Positions 59,849 through 64,000 of a DNA stretch of 64,000 nt are shown here, one piece after another. Below the pieces are notes generated by a model. That model saw only the letters and a list, made by a program, of their open reading frames with translations. It made no database searches and was not told the origin of the DNA. The first letter of the stretch is position 1; every line of letters begins with the position of its first letter. Source of the DNA: Umezawaea sp042738955 (GTDB lineage: Bacteria > Actinomycetota > Actinomycetes > Mycobacteriales > Pseudonocardiaceae). The position numbers and the translations under genes are program-made. The stretch lies in contig NZ_JBHYHC010000044.1 in NCBI RefSeq assembly GCF_042738955.1, positions 1 through 64,000 on the forward strand, in the 5' to 3' direction.

Positions 59849-61090
59849 TCAACGGTGGGTGGGGTGGGCGAAATCGACGGCCGCGTTGCCGTGGTGCGGT
59901 CCTCGGAAGGGTTCGGTCGTGGCGGCGGGTAGGCCGAACACCTGTTCCCTGGCAACGGAGAGGGCTGTGTGGAGTGCGCCGGAGCGCACCGGCTTCCCGG
60001 TGACCAGGGCGAGCTGGACTGGGGTGCGGGGCACCACCAGGTGGCGGATCTCCGCCGAGACGAGGTCGACGAGCGTGGTGCCGCCCGCTTGGGCGACGTC
60101 GCCGGAGAGCAGGACGAGTTCGGGGTCCAGGACGCTGATCACGCCCGCGACGCCGGTGGCGATCCGGCGGGCCAGGTCGACCAGGAACTCCCGGCCCGCG
60201 GGGCCCGAGCTGAGGGCCTTGCGCACGGCGCCCTCGCCGGTGCGGGCCGCGACGCCGTGGGCGCGGGCGAGCCGCACGAGCGCGCCGTTGTCCAGGAGTT
60301 CACCGAAGGTGCCGCCGGTGCGGTCGGTGCCGGTGTCGGCGTTGGCGCGGTCCGGGATCTGCAGGCCGTCGATCTCGCCCGCGCCGCCCGTGGCACCGCG
60401 GAGCAGGACGCCGTTGACGACGACCGCCGCGCCGACCGCGTCGGCGGGCCAGATGAGGACGAAGTCGCGGACCTCGGTCGCCCGTCCCGCGATCATCTCC
60501 TCCACGGCGACCAGGTTCACGTCGTTCTCGACGGTGACCGTGGTGCCGAGCAGGGCGTGCAGCTCGGCGAGGAGGTCGAAACCGCCCCAACCGGGCATGT
60601 GGGGGGCGTACGCGAGCTTTCCGGTGGCCGGGTCGACCGCGCCGGGGCTGCCGACCACGACGTGGTGGAGCGCGTCCGGGGTGAGTCCGGCCTGGCCCGC
60701 GGCCTTGCTGACGGCGCTGTGGAAGGCCTCCAGGACCTCGCTCTTGCCCGCCTTCGGCATCGGGGCGCGGTGCTCGGTGAGCAGGGCCCCGGAGATGTCG
60801 GCGATGGCCACGTCGACCGTGTCCGGCGTCAGGTCCACCGCCGCCACGTACGCGAGCGCTCCGTTGACCGACCAGAGCTGGGCCCGCGGCCCGCGTCCGC
60901 CGCCGCGCAAACCGTTGCGCAGGACGGTGTCCGCTTCCTCGAGCCTGGTGAGGAGCTGCGCCGTCGCGGGCTTGGAGAGGCCGATCAGGCCCTCCAGCTC
61001 GGCCCTCGTGAGGGGACCGTTGCGGAGCAGCGCCTCGATGGCCGCGCGGTCGTTGATCTCGCGCAGCAGTCGGGGGCTTCCGGCTCGCAT
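59849..61090 (-). CDS. ROK family transcriptional regulator
   Basis: The 413-residue protein has an N-terminal winged helix (LTRAELEGLIGLSKPATAQLLTRL) and a ROK sugar-kinase-like domain (VAIADISGALL, VVGSPGAVDPATGKL, ENDVNLVAVEEM). The kinase-type zinc motif of catalytic ROK proteins is not evident, as in regulators. It is the first gene of the operon with the binding protein, permeases, GH4 enzyme and kinase, and probably represses it until the sugar binds. Confidence 0.88.
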   Translation of the reverse strand: MRAGSPRLLREINDRAAIEALLRNGPLTRAELEGLIGLSKPATAQLLTRLEEADTVLRNGLRGGGRGPRAQLWSVNGALAYVAAVDLTPDTVDVAIADISGALLTEHRAPMPKAGKSEVLEAFHSAVSKAAGQAGLTPDALHHVVVGSPGAVDPATGKLAYAPHMPGWGGFDLLAELHALLGTTVTVENDVNLVAVEEMIAGRATEVRDFVLIWPADAVGAAVVVNGVLLRGATGGAGEIDGLQIPDRANADTGTDRTGGTFGELLDNGALVRLARAHGVAARTGEGAVRKALSSGPAGREFLVDLARRIATGVAGVISVLDPELVLLSGDVAQAGGTTLVDLVSAEIRHLVVPRTPVQLALVTGKPVRSGALHTALSVAREQVFGLPAATTEPFRGPHHGNAAVDFAHPTHR

Positions 61091-61100
61091 CGGTTCTCCT

Positions 61101-61119
61101 GTCTGTTAACTTTCCAGAC
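61101..61119. promoter_or_regulatory. Candidate ROK operator
   Basis: GTCTG-TTAACTTTC-CAGAC is an inverted repeat with 5-nt arms 10 nt upstream of the ROK start. The central TTAACTTTC resembles the A/T-rich core of sites bound by other ROK repressors. Autoregulation is inferred. Confidence 0.4.
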
Positions 61120-61197
61120 GATTTCGGGCAACCGTAGTTACGGGGGTCACAATCGTCAATGCTCTTGCCGAACGCTGATGCGGGTCCGTTACCTGGG

Positions 61198-61216
61198 TAA
61201 GGTTTGCCTAAGGCAA
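61198..61216 (+). promoter_or_regulatory. Iron-box-like sequence upstream of the DUF3159 gene
   Basis: TAAGGTTTGCCTAAGGCAA matches about 14-15 of 19 positions of the DtxR/IdeR consensus TTAGGTTAGSCTAACCTAA. It ends 9 nt before the ATG at 61226. An adjoining palindrome TTACC-TG-GGTAA spans 61189-61200. The agreement is only partial. Confidence 0.35.
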
Positions 61217-61225
61217 GCTGGAGGC

Positions 61226-61891
61226 ATGAGCGAGACCCGTCAGGAGTCGCTGGCCGAGCTGCTGGGAGGCCGGGGAGGGGCCTTGGACGCCTCCCTGCCG
61301 CCGGTGGCGTTCGTCGTCGGGTGGCTGGTGGCCGGGCAGTCCGTCGTCGTCGGGGCGTGGGCCGCGGTGCTGTGCGGTGTCGTGATCGGGATCGTCCGGC
61401 TCGTGCGCGGGGAGAAGCCGCGGGCCGCCGTCGTGAGCGTGGCGATGGTGGTGATCGCGGCGCTGGTCGCCCTGCACACCGGGCGCGCGGAGGACTTCTT
61501 CCTGGTGCAGCTGCTGTCCAACGTGGCGTCGGCGCTGCTGTGGGCGGCGAGCATCGTGGTGCGGTGGCCGCTGCTCGGGGTCGTCGTCGGGGTCGTGGTG
61601 GGCCAGAAGACCCGCTGGCGGCGGGATCCCGACCTGCTGCGGGCGTACGGGATCGCCAGTTGGGCGTGGGTCGGGCAGTACGTGGTGCGGGTGCTGGTGT
61701 TCGGCTCGCTGTGGCTCGGCGGGCAGGTCGTGGCGCTGGGGGTGGCGCGGGCCGCGCTGACGTGGCCGTTGCAGGCCGTGTGCCTGGCGGTGTCGTGGTG
61801 GCTGCTGCGGCGGGCGCTGCCCGAGGGGCACCCCGGACTGCGGCACCCGCGGGTGGACGGGGAGTCGGCGGCGGCCAAGGCAGAGGGCTAG
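61226..61891 (+). CDS. DUF3159 family membrane protein
   Basis: The 221-residue protein has five to six hydrophobic segments and the DUF3159 layout: ESLAELLGGRGGALDASLPP at the N-terminus, then FVVGWLVAG, and YGIASWAWVGQYVVRV in the C-half. Function is unknown. It overlaps the end of the convergent kinase gene by 4 nt. Confidence 0.8.
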   Translation: MSETRQESLAELLGGRGGALDASLPPVAFVVGWLVAGQSVVVGAWAAVLCGVVIGIVRLVRGEKPRAAVVSVAMVVIAALVALHTGRAEDFFLVQLLSNVASALLWAASIVVRWPLLGVVVGVVVGQKTRWRRDPDLLRAYGIASWAWVGQYVVRVLVFGSLWLGGQVVALGVARAALTWPLQAVCLAVSWWLLRRALPEGHPGLRHPRVDGESAAAKAEG

Positions 61892-62829
61892 GCCGGGCGG
61901 GGAGCGGTCGGTCCGAGCAGGTCGATGGCCGCGAGCCAGGCCGCGCCCGCCGCGCCCTCGGTGGCCAGCCGCACCGTGCCGTTGGAGCGAGCCCGGAGCA
62001 GGGCGCGCAGGCGGTCGCCGACCGGGCTGGACGGGCCCACCAGGCTGCCGACCAGGACGATCGGCGTGCTCTCCCCAGGCGTTCTGGTGGCCATGGCCGT
62101 GTCGGCGAGCAGGGCCGCGGCCGCTTCGACGATCTCCTGGGCGTGCGGGTCGCGGTCCGCGGCCATCGCGCTGACCAGCGGGGCGTACTTCGCCAGGGCG
62201 ATCGGCGGGGTGCTGTTCACGACGGTGATGAGCCGGGACCACATCTTGCGGCGGTCCGTGGCCTCCACCAGGGACATGCCCAGCACCGCCTCCGCCAACG
62301 CCGACAACGGGTTCGCGGTCTCCAGCTGGCAGAGGGTGTCCCGCACGGCGGAGCGGCCCATCCAGAAGGCCGAGCCCTCGTCGCCCAGCAGCCAGCCGTA
62401 GCCGCCGCTGGTCCGCGTCACCTTGTGGTCGACGATCTTGGCCGCGACGGAGCCGGTGCCCGCCACCACGACCGTGCCGTCCGGCGACGCCGAGCCCGCG
62501 GCGAACGCGGCCTCGCTGTCCGTGACGACCCGCATGGGGCAGCGCAGGCCCGCGCCCGTCCACGCCTCGGTGAACAGCTCGGCCACCGCCGGGTCGGTGA
62601 GCTTGCTGGCCCCCGCCATGCCGAGGACCCCGGACTGGACCTTGCGGGCGTCCAGGCCGTCCAGCGCGGCTCGCAGCGCGGCGCGGATCTGCGCCGCCGC
62701 ACGGGTCGGTGGATGGGAGTTGGGGTTGGCTCCGCCCGCCACGCCCGCGCCCAGCCTGGTGCCGTCCAGATCCAGGACTACCGCCCTGGTAGAAGTGCCG
62801 CCGGCGTCCAGTCCCACCACGAAGCCCAT
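61888..62829 (-). CDS. Second BadF/BadG-type sugar kinase
   Basis: The 313-residue protein has the ASKHA motifs VVGLDAGGTSTRAVVLD, VVVAGTGSVAA, the GWLLGDEGSAFWMG loop and IVLVGSLVG. This is the N-acetylglucosamine kinase-like branch, a different subgroup from the kinase at 54258 by its loop sequence. ATG 62829 is chosen. Presence of two such kinases within 8 kb suggests amino-sugar use in this region. Confidence 0.83.
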   Translation of the reverse strand: MGFVVGLDAGGTSTRAVVLDLDGTRLGAGVAGGANPNSHPPTRAAAQIRAALRAALDGLDARKVQSGVLGMAGASKLTDPAVAELFTEAWTGAGLRCPMRVVTDSEAAFAAGSASPDGTVVVAGTGSVAAKIVDHKVTRTSGGYGWLLGDEGSAFWMGRSAVRDTLCQLETANPLSALAEAVLGMSLVEATDRRKMWSRLITVVNSTPPIALAKYAPLVSAMAADRDPHAQEIVEAAAALLADTAMATRTPGESTPIVLVGSLVGPSSPVGDRLRALLRARSNGTVRLATEGAAGAAWLAAIDLLGPTAPRPA

Positions 62830-62851
62830 CGATCGAGTATGCCGAGAACGG

Positions 62852-62891
62852 GACGGGCCCGGCACGCCCAAGTGGGTACGCCGGGCCCGTC
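62852..62891. terminator. Terminator of the right-end gene
   Basis: GACGGGCCCGGC and GCCGGGCCCGTC form a perfect 12-bp stem, with an inner CCCA/TGGG pair in the 16-nt loop, 11 nt beyond the stop at 62903. Confidence 0.75.
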
Positions 62892-62902
62892 GTGCGGAAC
62901 GC

Positions 62903-64000
62903 TCAGTCGCGGTCGGTCGGCTTGACCAGTTGGGCGCGCCCGCCGGTCGCGTTGTGGTGCTGGAGCACGAGGAGGGTGTCCGACCCGTCCGCCGCCAACG
63001 CCTCCCGGTCGCGGGTGACGACCAGCGCGGTGCCCGACCTCGCCTCGTAGGTCAGGGCCGCGTCGCCGCTGCCCCGCACCCACAGGCCGGGCTTGAGCGG
63101 GTCGAAGGACAGCGGGGTGTCGACGCGGTCGACGACGCCGTCCTCCTCGCCCGGCGCGGTGTAGTCGCCCTCGGTGTCGACGGTGTAGCCGATCCGGTGG
63201 GACGCCGCCGCCGGGTCGATGCCCAGGGCGGACAACGCCACCGGCAGGACGATGACGTCGCTGTCCATCACGTTCGTGTCGACGTCGCCGTACTGGCCGT
63301 TGACCGGCCGCTCGTCCACGACGGTGCCGTCGGCCGACTTCGTGCGGGCCAGCCAGACGTCCGCGGTGACGCTTCCGGCGGCGTCCTTGGGCTTCACCAC
63401 CTCGACGGTGAAGTCGGGCTTGCCGTCACCGGTGGTGTCGATGGAGACCACGGGGGAGTTGTTGCCGCCCAACGTGGTCCAGTTCCCCCAGGTGACGATG
63501 CCGAACGCCAGCAGCGCGTCGGCCGGGGAGCCCTGGACCCTCGCCGCCCCCACCGTGGAGGCGGCGCCGACGTAGCGGAGGTCGGCGCCCCTGGCGGCGG
63601 TGTTGACGGCGCAGCCGGTCTTCCGGTCGGCGTCGCAGACCGGGAGCTGCTCGCTGGTCGCCTGCAGCTCGAAGACGCTGAGCAGGGAGCGGTAGGCGAG
63701 GTCGCCCTCGCCCTGCGCGAGGCCGCGGCCGGTGACGCCGAGCGCGCCCTGGTCGCCGGTGAACGCGACCGGACCCGCGGTCAGGTCGGCCACGGGCTTG
63801 GGGGCCGCGTAGACCGGGACGCGCAGACCGGTCCCGCTCCCGACCGGCTTGAGGACGAGCCTGCCGGAGACCTCGGCCAGGAACTGCCTCTTCTGGCCCG
63901 CCTGGGTCTTCGCGACCGTCGGGTCTGCGGACTTCCGGAGGTCCTCGGGCTTGGCGACGCGCAGGGTCACCCGGACGCGGGCCACGCCCCTCGGCGCGAG
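62903..64000 (-). CDS. Large secreted protein, C-terminal part (probable S8 peptidase)
   Basis: The frame is open to the right edge, so only about 365 C-terminal residues are seen. They contain beta-rich segments (RVRVTLRVAKPEDLRK, SGRLVLKPVGSGTGLRVPVY, GDGKPDFTVEV) that resemble the Fn3-like and C-terminal domains of actinobacterial subtilisin-type (S8) exported peptidases. The catalytic part would lie beyond 64000. Two Cys in CDADRKTGC may form a disulfide. The identification is tentative. Confidence 0.55.
   Translation of the reverse strand, partial: LAPRGVARVRVTLRVAKPEDLRKSADPTVAKTQAGQKRQFLAEVSGRLVLKPVGSGTGLRVPVYAAPKPVADLTAGPVAFTGDQGALGVTGRGLAQGEGDLAYRSLLSVFELQATSEQLPVCDADRKTGCAVNTAARGADLRYVGAASTVGAARVQGSPADALLAFGIVTWGNWTTLGGNNSPVVSIDTTGDGKPDFTVEVVKPKDAAGSVTADVWLARTKSADGTVVDERPVNGQYGDVDTNVMDSDVIVLPVALSALGIDPAAASHRIGYTVDTEGDYTAPGEEDGVVDRVDTPLSFDPLKPGLWVRGSGDAALTYEARSGTALVVTRDREALAADGSDTLLVLQHHNATGGRAQLVKPTDRD

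Overview
The window is high-GC DNA from an actinobacterium. CarD, RadA with an LpqE-type lipoprotein, the ispD-ispF-cysS-rlmB block, MhuD, GTG and TTG starts and MsiK-type sugar uptake fit Actinobacteria. The gene mix points to Pseudonocardiales (Saccharothrix, Lentzea or Actinosynnema relatives); that placement is inference from gene content.

Layout. 0.1-10.7 kb: a DNA-repair and housekeeping block with an exonuclease-family phosphohydrolase, a Sir2 deacylase, the heme monooxygenase MhuD, an M1 peptidase, a hydrolase, a five-gene overlapping operon ending in mutY and a 2H-type RNA ligase, a TetR/oxidoreductase pair, a beta-carbonic anhydrase and a Pro-rich membrane protein. 10.7-17.9 kb: two LacI regulators, a three-gene sugar ABC transporter without its own ATPase, and an MsiK-type ATPase that probably energises it. 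18.0-20.7 kb: a zinc/manganese ABC transporter. 20.7-25.5 kb: a diguanylate cyclase, an MFS exporter and an MBOAT acyltransferase; two tiny ORFs ending in the same tetrapeptide lie between the first two. 25.6-33.7 kb: rlmB, cysS, a HAD hydrolase, two F420/flavin-type PPOX proteins, ispF, ispD, carD, an lpqE-like gene and radA. 33.7-34.5 kb: a repeat-rich intergenic region with one small basic protein gene. 34.5-40.0 kb: otsA, an otsB-GH15 fusion and a ThrE-type exporter. 40.3 kb: tRNA-Thr(UGU). 40.5-46.3 kb: an aldo/keto reductase, a two-component system and a flavin-based transmembrane electron-transfer module (ferric-reductase-like protein, FMN-binding protein, ApbE). 46.4-53.1 kb: a TetR regulator, an ADP-ribosylglycohydrolase, a large AfsR-type regulator, a repeat and MITE-like region, and an SGNH hydrolase. 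53.4-54.2 kb: a Ser/Thr/Pro-rich exported protein followed by a dense hairpin cluster. 54.3-62.8 kb: a ROK-controlled sugar operon (binding protein, two permeases, GH4 enzyme, BadF-type kinase), a DUF3159 membrane protein and a second BadF-type kinase. The right end cuts a large secreted protein, probably an S8 peptidase.

How the genes work together. Neither sugar transporter encodes an ATPase, so the single MsiK-type protein may drive both; LacI-type operators occur before the first transporter and before msiK. The GH4 enzyme, the BadF kinase and the ROK regulator suggest uptake and phosphorylation-dependent cleavage of a beta-linked or amino-sugar disaccharide. The ferric-reductase-like protein, FMN-binding protein and ApbE form one electron-transfer chain, probably under the divergent two-component system.

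The less ordinary material is non-coding. It includes two copies of a 26-bp-stem palindrome that differ by one compensatory base pair, three hairpins with an identical 18-nt loop but changed stems, a MITE-like element, two minisatellite regions, a 26-bp operator-like sequence found twice, and a pair of 6- and 7-residue ORFs with good ribosome binding sites and synonymous differences. All coordinates and pairings were read by eye; no database search was possible.
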